Positions 35,902 to 46,535 of a stretch of DNA of 64,000 bases are shown one piece after another. The notes beneath the pieces were generated by a model. That model saw only the letters and a list, made by a program, of their open reading frames with translations. It searched no databases and had not been told where the DNA came from. The position numbers and the translations under genes were made by a program. This stretch comes from Solirubrobacterales bacterium (GTDB taxonomy: Bacteria; Actinomycetota; Thermoleophilia; Solirubrobacterales; 70-9): positions 1-64,000 of the forward strand of contig JADGPJ010000003.1 of the NCBI GenBank assembly GCA_017882505.1, given 5' to 3'. Numbering within the stretch: position 1 is the first letter of the stretch; the number at the start of each line of letters is the position of its first letter.

Positions 35902-37533
35902 TCAGCCGACCCGCCGGCGGCCGGGCAACCGGTCCGTCGCGAGCATCTCCCGCAGGATCTTCTTGTCGAACTTGCCCACGCTCGTCTTCGGGATCTCCTC
36001 GAGGTAGGCGAAGTCGGCCGGCAGCCACCATTTGGCCACCCTCGGCGCGATGAACTCGCGCAGCTCCTCGGGGCTGACCTCCCCGGCGGCGACGACGCAG
36101 GCCAGCGGCCGCTCGCTCCAGCGCTCGTCGGGGAGGGCGATCACCGCCGCCTCGACCACGGTCGGGTGCGCCATCAGCGCCGACTCGAGGTCGACCGAGG
36201 AGATCCACTCGCCGCCCGACTTGATCACGTCCTTGGCGCGGTCGGTGATCCGCAGCCAGCCCTCGGAGTCGAGGGTGCCGACGTCGCCGGTCCGCAGCCA
36301 GCCGTCGTGCATCGCCGCCGCGCTCGCCTCGGGGTTCTCGAAGTACTCGCCGATCACGGTCGGGCCGCGGATCTCGACCTCGCCGGGGGTCTCGCCGTCG
36401 TTCGGCACCACCTCGTCGTCGGCGCCGACGATCCGCACCTCGTAGAAGGGGCTGAGCCGGCCGGCGTGCTCGCGGCGATGCCAGCGCTCCTCCTCCCCTG
36501 CCGCCGGCGGATCGTGGGCCAGCGCCGCGCCGGGCAGGGTCTCGGTCATCCCCCACCCCTGGACGACCTTGACCCCGTGGCGCTCCTCGAAGTCGCGCAT
36601 CAACCCGGGCGGGACCTGGGTGCCGCCGCAGATCGCCAGCTCGAGGCTGCTGAGGTCGGCGCCGGCGTAGCGCAGCAGGTCCATCCAGATCGTCGGCACG
36701 CCACAGGTCGCGGTCACCCGCTCCTCGCCGATCAGCCGCGCCAGGTGCTCGGACTGGACGTAGCGCCCGGGCATGATCAGGTCGGCGCCGATCGCCCCGG
36801 CGAGGTAGCCGAGGTTCCAGCCCATCGCGTGGAACATCGGCACCACGGCGAGGATCCGGTCGCGCTCGGACATCCGGTAAGCGTCGTGCCCGGCCATCAC
36901 CAGCGTGTGCAGGCAGAGCGCCCGGTGCGAGTAGAGGACGCCCTTCGGGTTGCCGGTCGTACCCGACGTGTAACAGAGGGCGGCGGCCGAGCGCTCGTCG
37001 AGCTCGGGCCATCCGAAGCCCGGCTCCTGCGCGGCGAGCAGGTCCTCGTAGCGGAGCGGATCACCCGGCAGGGCGCCAGCGTCGCCGTCGCCGATCACGA
37101 CGAAGCGCTCGACCGTGTCCCCGAGATGGGGCAGCACCTTCTCCATCTCGCCGACCAGAGAGTCGTCGACGAGAATGACCCGGTCGCGGGCGTGGTTGAT
37201 CGTGTAGGCGACCTGCTCGGCCGAGAGGCGCGGGTTGAGCGTGTGCAGCACGGCGCCGCTGCAGGGGACCGCGTAGTAGGCCTCGAGGTGCTCCTGCGAG
37301 TTCCAGGCGAAGGTGCCGACGCGGTCGCCGGGTTCGACCCCGAGCGAGCGCAGCCCGGCGGCGAGGCGGTCGGCCCGCTCGGCGACCGCGGCCATCGGCG
37401 CCCGCTTGCGGTTGCCCTCGGCGTCGAGCAGGCTGACCACCTCGGCCCGGTGGTGGACGGTCCGGGCCCGGCCGAGGACGTGGGTCAGCGTCAGCGGGAA
37501 GTCCTGGGTCCCTCCCGCCAGCGCCAGGGTCAC
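35902..37533 (-). CDS. Long-chain/medium-chain fatty-acyl-CoA ligase
   Basis: An AMP-binding acid-CoA ligase of 543 residues. The P-loop is LCYTSGTTGNPKGVLYSH, A5 is GWGMTET, A7 is LRTGDVGTLDSEGWLRITDRAKDVIKSGGEWIS and the C-terminal lysine is in KTSVGKFDKKILRE. It activates a carboxylic acid to its CoA ester using ATP. The stop of the upstream SDR and this start overlap by four bases (37530-37533), indicating coupling. Acid chain length is not predictable. Confidence 0.9.
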   Translation of the reverse strand: MTLALAGGTQDFPLTLTHVLGRARTVHHRAEVVSLLDAEGNRKRAPMAAVAERADRLAAGLRSLGVEPGDRVGTFAWNSQEHLEAYYAVPCSGAVLHTLNPRLSAEQVAYTINHARDRVILVDDSLVGEMEKVLPHLGDTVERFVVIGDGDAGALPGDPLRYEDLLAAQEPGFGWPELDERSAAALCYTSGTTGNPKGVLYSHRALCLHTLVMAGHDAYRMSERDRILAVVPMFHAMGWNLGYLAGAIGADLIMPGRYVQSEHLARLIGEERVTATCGVPTIWMDLLRYAGADLSSLELAICGGTQVPPGLMRDFEERHGVKVVQGWGMTETLPGAALAHDPPAAGEEERWHRREHAGRLSPFYEVRIVGADDEVVPNDGETPGEVEIRGPTVIGEYFENPEASAAAMHDGWLRTGDVGTLDSEGWLRITDRAKDVIKSGGEWISSVDLESALMAHPTVVEAAVIALPDERWSERPLACVVAAGEVSPEELREFIAPRVAKWWLPADFAYLEEIPKTSVGKFDKKILREMLATDRLPGRRRVG

Positions 37534-38264
37534 AGCGAGGCGCCGCCGTCCGCCGTGATCGTCTGGCCCTGGACCATCGTCAGCTCCGGGTTGGAGAGCA
37601 TCTCGACCAGCGCCGCGCAGTCCTCGACGGTGACGCCGCGGCCCATCGGGTTCGCCTTCGCCGCCGCTTCGAGCCGTTCCTCGTAGGTGTCGGGGAACAT
37701 CGCGCGCAGGGCGGCGGTGTCGACGGCGCCGGGGGCGACCGTCATCACCCGGACCCCCTGCGACGCCACCTCGCGGGCGAGGTAGCGGACGGTGTGCTCG
37801 CCGAGCGCCTTGGCGGTGCCGAGCGAGCCGTAGCTGGGGATCACGAAGCGGGCGCCGCGGCTGGAGAGGTAGAAGACGGTGCTCCCCTCCCCCATGATCG
37901 GCAGCGCCTCGCGGACCAGGTCGACGAGGGCGATGCCGTTGACGGCGATCGACTCGCGCAGGTCGGCCGAGCTCATCTCCAGCAGCGACCCGGTCTGGGC
38001 CTTGGCGGCGCCGTGGACGAGCTGGTCGAGGCGGTCGACCTTCTCGCGAACCGCGCCGATCACCTCGGCGCAGCCCTCGGCCGTGCCGACGTCGGCTTTG
38101 ACCAGGTGCGGGACCCCGCCGGCGGCCTCGACCGCTGCCGCGGCCTCATCGGCGGCGGCATCGTTGGCGTGGTAGTTGATGAAGACGTCGGTGCCGGTGC
38201 GGGCGAAGCGCTCCGCGATCCCCCGTCCGAGTCCGCTGGAGCCTCCCGTTATGCAGATCGCCAT
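37530..38264 (-). CDS. SDR with YX6K active site (FabL/enoyl-reductase-like)
   Basis: A 244-residue SDR with TGGSSGLGRG. The catalytic Tyr and Lys are spaced by six residues, YGSLGTAK, as in enoyl-ACP reductases FabI/FabL rather than the usual YxxxK. Ser lies in YLSSRGA. The end, GQTITADGGASL, is a normal SDR C-terminus. It could reduce an enoyl thioester in the same pathway as the co-translated CoA ligase. Confidence 0.78.
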   Translation of the reverse strand: MAICITGGSSGLGRGIAERFARTGTDVFINYHANDAAADEAAAAVEAAGGVPHLVKADVGTAEGCAEVIGAVREKVDRLDQLVHGAAKAQTGSLLEMSSADLRESIAVNGIALVDLVREALPIMGEGSTVFYLSSRGARFVIPSYGSLGTAKALGEHTVRYLAREVASQGVRVMTVAPGAVDTAALRAMFPDTYEERLEAAAKANPMGRGVTVEDCAALVEMLSNPELTMVQGQTITADGGASL

Positions 38265-38268
38265 CGGA

Positions 38269-38607
38269 TCAGCTCCCGGGGAGGTCGGCGATTACCTCGT
38301 CGCCGGCCTCGACTTCGAGGCTGACCCCGAAGCGCTCGATCATCGTCGCCGAGCATTCGCGCAGGGTCTTCCACTCGTCCGACTCGGCGCACTTCGCCAG
38401 TGCCTCGCGGTCGGCGAAGACCATCTCGGCGATCCGGTAGTGCAGCGGCTCGTTTCCCTCGAAGCCGTCGGTGGTGCGGCTGGTCACCAGGCGCTCGAGA
38501 TGGGGCACGACTTCGGCCTTCGGGCAATGCGTCGAGGCGTAGTACTCCTCGAAAGCCTCGACGTCCTCGGGCTTCGGCGCTGACCAGTACGAGTACAGCT
38601 TGTACAC
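38269..38607 (-). CDS. EthD-like small protein
   Basis: A 112-residue ferredoxin-like alpha+beta protein resembling the EthD/dimeric alpha-beta barrel group: YKLYSYWSAPKPEDVEAFEEYYASTHCPKAEVVPHLERL. It begins at a GTG with a strong GAAGGAG five bases upstream; the ORF track shows it only as the tail of a longer ORF. It is the first gene of the minus-strand SDR/ligase operon (four bases before the YX6K SDR). The role is unknown; similar folds can be mono-oxygenase partners or act on reactive lipids. Confidence 0.65.
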   Translation of the reverse strand: MYKLYSYWSAPKPEDVEAFEEYYASTHCPKAEVVPHLERLVTSRTTDGFEGNEPLHYRIAEMVFADREALAKCAESDEWKTLRECSATMIERFGVSLEVEAGDEVIADLPGS

Positions 38608-38748
38608 GGCTTCTCCTTCGGTCGGTTGAGCGGGCCCCATTCGACCTTCGCAAATCGGTTTCGAGCCAGAGCGGAAGCGGCGACGCGCGGCTGTCGATAC
38701 CCACAGTTGCCGGCCGCTGGCCGGCTGGAGCTTCGCGCAGGCGAAGGT

Positions 38749-39933
38749 ATGTTCGGATCGGTGATCGACTTCGAGCTCGGTGAGGAGCTGAACACGCTGC
38801 GAGACCGGGTTCGCGCCTTCGTGCACGAGGTCGCGATCCCGGCCGAGGCGCGCGATCGCTCCGAGCACGGCCTCGACCCCGGCCTGCGCTCCGAGCTGCA
38901 GGAGAAGGCGAAGGAATGGGGCGTCTTCGGGCCGCAGCTGAGCGAGGATCTCGGCGGCCTCGGCCTCGACCTGCGCGGCTCCGCGGTGATCCTCGAGGAG
39001 GCCGGCTACAGCGTGCTCGGCCCCCAGGCGCTCAACTGCGCCGCCCCCGACGAGGGCAATATGCACATGCTCGGCCTGATCGCGACGCCCGAGCAGCGCC
39101 GGCGCTACCTGGTGCCTCTGGCCGCCGGCGAGATCCGCTCCTGCTTCTCGATGACCGAGCCGGCGCCGGGCGCGGGCTCCGATCCCTCGATGCTGCTGAC
39201 CCGCGCCGCGAGGGTCGACGGCGGCTGGTCGGTCAGCGGCCGCAAGTGGTTCATCACCGGCGCCGACGGCGCCGCCTTCACGATCTGCATGGCGATCGCC
39301 GAGGAGGGCGCGACGATGTTCCTCGTCGACGCCGAGAACCCCGGCTTCACGGTCGAGCGCACGATCGAGGCGACCGACCGCGCCTTCCCCGGCGGCCACG
39401 GCGAAGTCGTCTTCGAGGACTGCCGGGTCGCCGACGACGCGGTGCTCGGCGCCGTCGGCGAGGGCTTCGCCTACGCCCAGGTGCGCCTGGCGCCGGCCCG
39501 GCTGACCCACTGCATGCGCTGGCTGGGCACGGCGCGGCGCGCCCTCGACATCGCCCTCGACTACGCCAACGAGCGCGAGGCCTTCGGCCGCAAGCTGGGC
39601 GAGCTGGGGATGATCCAGCGCTTCATCGCCGAGTCGGTGATCGACATCGAATCCAGCCGGGCGCTGATCTGGCGCTGCGCCTGGGCGCTCGACCAGGGGG
39701 CGAACGGCCGCCACGAGTCCTCGGTCGCCAAGGCCCACGTCGCCGAGGCCGTGGTCAGGGTCGTCGACCGCGCCGTCCAGATCTGCGGCGCCCTCGGCGT
39801 CTCCGGCGACGCGCCGCTGGCGCGGCTGATGAACGAGGTCCGCCCGTTCCGAATCTACGACGGGTCGACCGAGACGCACCTCTGGTCGATCGCGCGGCGG
39901 ACCCTGAAAGCCCGCGCCGGCGCAAGCCGGTGA
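38749..39933 (+). CDS. Acyl-CoA dehydrogenase-like protein paired with a kinase
   Basis: A 394-residue ACAD-fold flavoprotein: CFSMTEPAPGAGSDPS, WSVSGRKWFITGADG and AFGRKLGELGMIQRFIAES. At the position of the usual short-chain catalytic Glu (IYEGT), this protein has Asp371 in RIYDGSTETH. It is fused by a GTGA overlap to an aminoglycoside-phosphotransferase-like kinase. ACAD plus APH pairs (mammalian ACAD10/11; Pseudomonas LvaA/LvaC) process 4-hydroxyacyl-CoAs through phosphorylation, which is a plausible role here. ATG 38749 has GGCGAAGG just upstream. Confidence 0.85.
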   Translation: MFGSVIDFELGEELNTLRDRVRAFVHEVAIPAEARDRSEHGLDPGLRSELQEKAKEWGVFGPQLSEDLGGLGLDLRGSAVILEEAGYSVLGPQALNCAAPDEGNMHMLGLIATPEQRRRYLVPLAAGEIRSCFSMTEPAPGAGSDPSMLLTRAARVDGGWSVSGRKWFITGADGAAFTICMAIAEEGATMFLVDAENPGFTVERTIEATDRAFPGGHGEVVFEDCRVADDAVLGAVGEGFAYAQVRLAPARLTHCMRWLGTARRALDIALDYANEREAFGRKLGELGMIQRFIAESVIDIESSRALIWRCAWALDQGANGRHESSVAKAHVAEAVVRVVDRAVQICGALGVSGDAPLARLMNEVRPFRIYDGSTETHLWSIARRTLKARAGASR

Positions 39934-40991
39934 GCGACGTCGTCCGCACCGCGGCGCAGGCCGCGGGGTTGGAGCTGGAGCCGCTGCTGGTTTTGGAGCC
40001 GCTGGAGGCGTTCCTCGACGCCGCCGGCCTCGGCGCCGGCCCGATCGAGGCGACGGCGATCGGCGGCGGCCACTCCAACGTCACCTACCTGCTGCGCCGC
40101 GGCGAGGAGAAGCTGGTGCTGCGGCGGCCACCGCGCGGCCCCCTCCCCCCATCCGCCCACGACGTCCTCCGCGAAGCGCGGTTGCTGAGCGCCCTCGGGC
40201 CGCTCGGGTTCCGGGTCCCCGCGGTGCTGGCGATTTGCGAGGACAGCGCCGTGATCGGGGCGCCGTTCTACGTGATGCCGTTCGTCGAGGGCCACGTCCT
40301 CACCGCGACGCTGCCGCCTGAGATCGGCGACGGCGAGGTCCCGCCCCGGATCGCCGAGGAACTCGTCGACTGCCTGGTCGACCTGCACGCGATCGACGTC
40401 GAGGCCGCCGGCCTGACCGCCTTCGGCCGACCGGACGGTTACCTGGAGCGTCAGATCAAGCGCTTCGGCGGCCTGCTCGAGCTGAACGCGACCCGGCCGC
40501 TGCCCGACCTCGAGCGCGTCGCCGAGTGGCTCGCGGACAACGTCCCCGACTCACCCCGTGCCACCGTCGTCCACGGCGACTACCGGCTCGGCAACGTCAT
40601 GTTCGCCCCCGCCTCCCCGCACCTGGTCGCGGTGCTCGACTGGGAGATGGCGACGATCGGGGACCCGCTCGCCGACGTCGGCTACATGACCGCGATGTGG
40701 GCGCAGGCCGACGACCCGCCGAACCCGGTCGGCGACCTCTCCGAGGTGACCCGGCTGCCGGGCTTCCCGGGGCGCGCGGCGCTGGCGCAGCGCTACGTCG
40801 AAGCCACCGGCCTCTCGCTCGAGGCCCTGCCCTGGTACCAGGTGCTGGCGCTCTGGAAGGCGGCGATCTTCCTCGAGGGGAGCTACAGGCGCTACCAGGC
40901 GGGGACTACGGTCGACACGTACTTCGCGCGGCTTGGCGAGGGGGTCGAGAAGCTGGGGCGGCTGGCTTATGAGCGGGCTGAGATCGGGTGA
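39930..40991 (+). CDS. APH-fold kinase (phosphotransferase-family, ACAD-associated)
   Basis: A 353-residue kinase of the aminoglycoside phosphotransferase fold. Its Gly-rich and catalytic motifs are intact: GGGHSNVTYLL, KLVLRRPPRG, Brenner's motif HGDYRLGN (His215, Asp217, Asn222) and LDWEMATIGDPLADVG (Asp237). It is probably a hydroxyacyl-CoA kinase rather than a resistance enzyme, given the translational coupling with the acyl-CoA dehydrogenase-like gene. The start is the GTG in the GTGA overlap at 39930. Confidence 0.85.
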   Translation: MSDVVRTAAQAAGLELEPLLVLEPLEAFLDAAGLGAGPIEATAIGGGHSNVTYLLRRGEEKLVLRRPPRGPLPPSAHDVLREARLLSALGPLGFRVPAVLAICEDSAVIGAPFYVMPFVEGHVLTATLPPEIGDGEVPPRIAEELVDCLVDLHAIDVEAAGLTAFGRPDGYLERQIKRFGGLLELNATRPLPDLERVAEWLADNVPDSPRATVVHGDYRLGNVMFAPASPHLVAVLDWEMATIGDPLADVGYMTAMWAQADDPPNPVGDLSEVTRLPGFPGRAALAQRYVEATGLSLEALPWYQVLALWKAAIFLEGSYRRYQAGTTVDTYFARLGEGVEKLGRLAYERAEIG

Positions 40992-40996
40992 GCTGA

Positions 40997-41024
40997 GGGG
41001 GAGGGGGTCGGGTGCCTCTCCCCC
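40997..41024. terminator. G/C-rich hairpin between kinase and TetR genes
   Basis: GGGGGAGGGG pairs with CCTCTCCCCC (one G:T wobble) around a short loop, just after the kinase stop and before the convergent TetR gene. A TTTTT run follows about 20 bases downstream. It probably terminates both transcripts. Confidence 0.45.
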
Positions 41025-41053
41025 ACCGCCCGGGGCGTCAGCCTTTTTCGTTG

Positions 41054-41668
41054 TCACGCGGCCGAGGCACGGAGGATCACGTCGCAGTAGCCGTCGGCGA
41101 TCTGCTCGGGGCTGAGCCGGCCGCGGGGATTCAGCCATTGCGGCGTGTAGTTGACCATCCCGAGCAGGGTCAGGAGGGCGAAGCTGCGGTCCTCGAAGTG
41201 CATCGTCCCGTCACGCTCACCGCGGGCGAGGACGTCGTCGAGCAGCTTCTCGAACGCCTTGCGCTGGCCGCGGACGCGGCGCCAGTGCGGCTCGCGCTCG
41301 ATCACGTGGCGCTCCTGGGCGAAGACGAGCATGTGGTCACGGTGGCTGGCGATGTGGGCGAGCCAGGCGTGCAGCAGGGCGCGCAGCTGCTGCGCCGGCG
41401 GCGCCTCCTCGGCGGCGATCTCCCGCGCCCGCTCGAGCAGCGGGTCGAGCAGCTCGTCGCAGATGCTGATCAGGAGCTGGTCCTTGCTCTCTATGTAGTG
41501 GTAGAGGCCGCCGGCGGCGAGGCCGGTCGCCTCGGTCAGCTCGCTCATCGAGGTCGCCTGGTAGCCGCGTTCGGCGAAGAGGCGGGCGGCGGTGGCGATC
41601 ACCTCTCGGCGACGGCGCTCGTAGCGCTCGCGCAGCACCGGCCGGGTCGGTGGGGAGATCGCCGCCAT
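41054..41668 (-). CDS. TetR-family transcriptional regulator
   Basis: A 204-residue repressor. The N-terminal HTH is REVIATAARLFAERGYQATSMSELTEATGLAAGGLYHYIESKDQLLISICDEL, with the typical GLYHYIESKDQL recognition region. The C-terminal ligand domain is undefined. The start is ATG 41668, since the track start would overrun the divergent promoter. It is divergent from the ACAD/carboxylase operon and probably represses it in response to an acyl-CoA (inference). Confidence 0.88.
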   Translation of the reverse strand: MAAISPPTRPVLRERYERRRREVIATAARLFAERGYQATSMSELTEATGLAAGGLYHYIESKDQLLISICDELLDPLLERAREIAAEEAPPAQQLRALLHAWLAHIASHRDHMLVFAQERHVIEREPHWRRVRGQRKAFEKLLDDVLARGERDGTMHFEDRSFALLTLLGMVNYTPQWLNPRGRLSPEQIADGYCDVILRASAA

Positions 41669-41711
41669 CGCGGCCAACCGTAGCGAAAATCCAAGAAAAA
41701 CCGAAGGGATG

Positions 41712-41747
41712 CTCGAAATTCGAGTGATCATTCGGTATATATGCCGG
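41712..41747. promoter_or_regulatory. Candidate TetR operator and promoter for the carboxylase operon
   Basis: CTCGAAATTCGAG (41712-41724) is a perfect palindrome with a one-base centre. It is followed by TGATCA and a TATATAT element (41735-41741) just before ATG 41748. The A/T-rich patch stands out from the surroundings. It sits between the TetR gene and the operon it probably controls. The TATATAT lies so close to the ATG that a leaderless transcript is possible. Confidence 0.4.
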
Positions 41748-42881
41748 ATGGACTTCGAGCTATCCGACGAGCACCGCCTGATCCAGTCGACGGTTCGCGA
41801 CTTCGCGCTACAGGAGGTCGCCCCGGTCGCCGAGGAGCTGGACCGCGAGAAGCGCTTCCCCTACGAGATCGTCTCCAAGCTGGGAGATCTCGGCCTGATG
41901 GGGATCCCGTTTCCCGAGAAGTACGGCGGCGGAGGGGGCGACAGCCTCGCCTACGCGCTGGCGGTCGAGGAGCTGACCCGGGTCGACTCATCGGTGGCGA
42001 TCACCCTCTGCGCCCACACCTCGCTCGGCACCCAGCCGATCTACCTGTTCGGCAACGAGGAGCAGAAAGCCGAGTGGCTGCCGAAGCTCTGCTCGGGAGA
42101 AACCCTCGGCGCCTTCGGCCTGACCGAGCCCGAGGCCGGCTCCGACGCCGGCAACGTCCGCACCCGGGCCAGCCTCGAGGACGGCGAATGGGTGATCGAC
42201 GGCGCCAAGCAGTTCATCACCAACGCCGGCACCGAGATCTCCGGCGTCGTCTGCATCACCGCCCGCACCGGTCCGGAGGAGATCTCCAACCTGATCGTCG
42301 AGAACGGCACCCCCGGCTACGAGCAGGGCGAGCCCTACCGCAAGATGGGCTGGAACGCCTCCGACACCCGGCCGCTCAGCTTCGACGGCGCCCGCGTCCC
42401 CGAGGCCAACCTGCTCGGCCCCCGCGGGATGGGCTTCAAGCAGTTCCTCCAGGTCCTCGACATCGGCCGCATCGGCGTCGCCGCGATGGGCGTCGGCCTG
42501 GCCCAGGGCGCGCTCGACGAGGCGCTCGCCTACGCCAAGGAGCGGCAGGCCTTCGGCAAGCCGATCTCCAAGTTCCAGGCGATCCAGATGAAGCTCGCCG
42601 ACATGGCGACCGAGATCGAGGCGGCGCGGCTGCTCGTCTACAAAGCCGCGCGCCAGAAGGATCGCGGCGAATCGTTCTCGCTGACCGCGGCGCAGGCGAA
42701 GCTGAAGACCGGCCGCCTCGCCGTCCGCTGCGCCGAGGAGGCGGTCCAGATCCACGGCGGCTACGGCTACATCGAGGAGTACCCGGTCTGCCGCTTCTAC
42801 CGCGACGCGAAGATCCTCACGATCGGCGAGGGGACCGACGAGGTGCAGCAGATGGTGATCGCGCGGGCGCTCGGCGCATGA
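41748..42881 (+). CDS. Acyl-CoA dehydrogenase (branched/short-chain)
   Basis: A 377-residue FAD-dependent acyl-CoA dehydrogenase: GAFGLTEPEAGSDAGNVRT, WVIDGAKQFITNAG and HGGYGYIEEYPVCRFYRDAKILTIGEGTDEVQQ. The base-position residue in IGEGT is Glu, as in short-chain enzymes; isovaleryl-CoA dehydrogenases normally have a small residue there. First gene of the operon with the carboxylase subunits, so it probably feeds the leucine or another branched-chain route. The start is ATG 41748; the track's 41709 overlaps the promoter. Confidence 0.9.
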   Translation: MDFELSDEHRLIQSTVRDFALQEVAPVAEELDREKRFPYEIVSKLGDLGLMGIPFPEKYGGGGGDSLAYALAVEELTRVDSSVAITLCAHTSLGTQPIYLFGNEEQKAEWLPKLCSGETLGAFGLTEPEAGSDAGNVRTRASLEDGEWVIDGAKQFITNAGTEISGVVCITARTGPEEISNLIVENGTPGYEQGEPYRKMGWNASDTRPLSFDGARVPEANLLGPRGMGFKQFLQVLDIGRIGVAAMGVGLAQGALDEALAYAKERQAFGKPISKFQAIQMKLADMATEIEAARLLVYKAARQKDRGESFSLTAAQAKLKTGRLAVRCAEEAVQIHGGYGYIEEYPVCRFYRDAKILTIGEGTDEVQQMVIARALGA

Positions 42882-42924
42882 CCCCGCCCCCCCGCGGGCG
42901 GTCCGGCGAGAGGGGCTGACCGCG

Positions 42925-44912
42925 GTGTTCTCGCGCGTCCTGATCGCCAACCGCGGCGAGATCGCGCTGCGGGTCGAGCGCACGCTGCGCCGGCTCGGGA
43001 TCGAGTCGGTCGCCGTCTACAGCGACGGCGACGCCGGCGCTCCCCACGTTCGCGGCGCCGACCGGGCGCTGCGGATCGGGCCGACGCCGGCCCAGCGGTC
43101 CTACCTCGATGTCGAGCGCGTGGTCGAGGCGGCGCTGAGAAGCGGGGCCGAGGCCGTGCACCCCGGCTACGGCTTCCTCTCCGAGAACCCGGAATTCGCC
43201 CGCGCCTGCGCCGACGCCGGGCTGACCTTCGTCGGCCCCGGACCGGAGGCGATGGAGCTGCTCGGCGACAAGGTCGCCGCCAAGGACGCGGCGGCGGCCG
43301 CCGGCGTCCCGATCCTCTCCGGCCTCAGCGGCGAGCGGCTCGGCGACGAGGAGATCGTCGAGTGGGCGGCCGGGGCCGAGCTGCCGCTGCTGCTGAAGGC
43401 CGCGGCGGGCGGCGGCGGCAAGGGGATGCGCGTCGTCACCGACCTCGGCGACCTGCCAGAAGCGCTGGCGGCGGCGCGGCGCGAGGCGCTCGGCGCCTTC
43501 GGCGACGACCGCCTGTTGGTCGAGCGCTACCTGGAGGCCTCCCGCCACATCGAGGTCCAGGTTCTCGCCGACTCCCACGGCGCCGCCGTCCACCTCGGCG
43601 AGCGTGAGTGCAGCCTCCAGCGCCGCCACCAGAAGGTCGTCGAGGAGTCCCCCTCGCCGGTCGTCGACCCGGAGCTGCGCGAGCGGATGGGCGCGGCGGC
43701 GGTTGCCCTCGCGCGGAGCTGCGGCTACGTCAACGCCGGCACCGTCGAGCTGATCGCCGAGCGCGACGACCCCGGCGCCTTCTTCTTCCTCGAGGTCAAC
43801 ACCCGGCTCCAGGTCGAGCACCCGGTCACCGAGGCGGTCAGCGACCTCGACCTGGTCGAGCTGCAGCTGCGGATCGCCGCCGGGGAGCCGCTCGGGTTCG
43901 GTCAGGAGGACGTCCGCCTCGACGGCCACGCGATCGAGGCCCGCCTCTACGCCGAGGACGCCGCCCACGGCTTCCTCCCCTCCGCCGGGCGCGTCGTCGC
44001 CTACCACGAGCCGGCCGGCGTCCGCGTCGACAGCGGTATCGAGACCGGAACCGAGGTCGGCCTCGACTACGACCCGATGCTGGCGAAGCTGATCGCCCAC
44101 GCCCCCGACCGGGCGACGGCCCTGTCGCGGCTCGAGAGCGCGCTCGCCGAGCTCGTCGTCCTCGGCCCGACGACCAACGCCGCCTACCTGCGGGCGCTGC
44201 TGGCGCGGCCCGAGGTCCGCGCGGGCGCGCTCGACACCGGGCTGATCGAGCGCCTCGGCGCGGCGATCGCGCCGCCGGTTCAGGAGCCGGTCTTAGCTGC
44301 GGTGGCGCTGGCGGAGCTCCTCGGTCCGGCCCCCAGCGACGACCCCTGGGACGCCCGCGACGGCTGGCGCCAGTCCGGCCCGGCCTGGGCGCGGGCGCGA
44401 CTGGCCGGCCCCGAGGGCGAGCTCGAGGTCGCGATCCGCCGCGATCCGGTCGCACTTGTCCCCGGTATGCGGGAAGAAGTGCGACCGCGCCGGTGGGGGT
44501 GGAGCGCCGGCGAGGATTCGGGGGCCTTTGCGATCGAGGGCGAGATGCTCACGGTCGCGGGCGAATCCCGGCGGATCGCGATGCATCGAGATGGCAACGC
44601 GATCTGGCTCGTCGACGGCGCCGCCCAGCCGGCGCGGTTCGACCTGGCCGAACAGGCCAATGCCGCGGCGGGTGCCGTCGGCGGCGGCTCGCTCGAGGCG
44701 CCGATGCCGGGGGTCGTGATCGACGTCCGCTCCGAGCCCGGCGCCGAGGTCGCCGAGGGCGACGTCCTCGTCGTCCTCGAGTCGATGAAGATGGAGCTCT
44801 CGATCCAGAGCCCACGGGACGGCGCCGTCGCCGAGGTCCTGGTCGCACTCGGCGACCAGGTCGCCCGCGGGCAGATCCTGGTCGCCCTGGCCAGCGGCGA
44901 GGAGGAGGCGGG

Positions 44913-44916
<4 letters not shown>
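42925..44916 (+). CDS. Biotin-dependent acyl-CoA carboxylase alpha subunit (biotin carboxylase + BCCP)
   Basis: A 663-residue protein. The biotin-carboxylase domain ([45 protein letters not shown]-grasp loop, [14 protein letters not shown]) covers about residues 1-445. A linker follows, then a BCCP domain with biotinylated Lys622 in LESMKMELS. It pairs with the overlapping carboxyltransferase gene. The partner type suggests methylcrotonyl-CoA; propionyl/acetyl-CoA are alternatives. The GTG start has a weak upstream purine tract. No enoyl-hydratase or HMG-CoA lyase follows, so the leucine pathway is incomplete here. Confidence 0.9.
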
Positions 44917-46478
<1,562 letters not shown>

Positions 46479-46482
46479 CGGC

Positions 46483-46531
46483 GACGAGTCCTGCATTCGC
46501 CTCCCCATAGGGGCAAAACGCAGGACTCGTC
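46483..46531. terminator. Bidirectional hairpin between carboxylase and epoxide hydrolase genes
   Basis: GACGAGTCCTGC (46483-46494) and GCAGGACTCGTC (46520-46531) are a perfect 12-bp inverted repeat enclosing a nested CCCC-ATA-GGGG stem. It lies between two convergent stop codons, five bases from each. An AAAA run in the loop would serve the minus strand poorly, so termination may rely on the stem. Confidence 0.7.
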
Positions 46532-46535
46532 CGCC

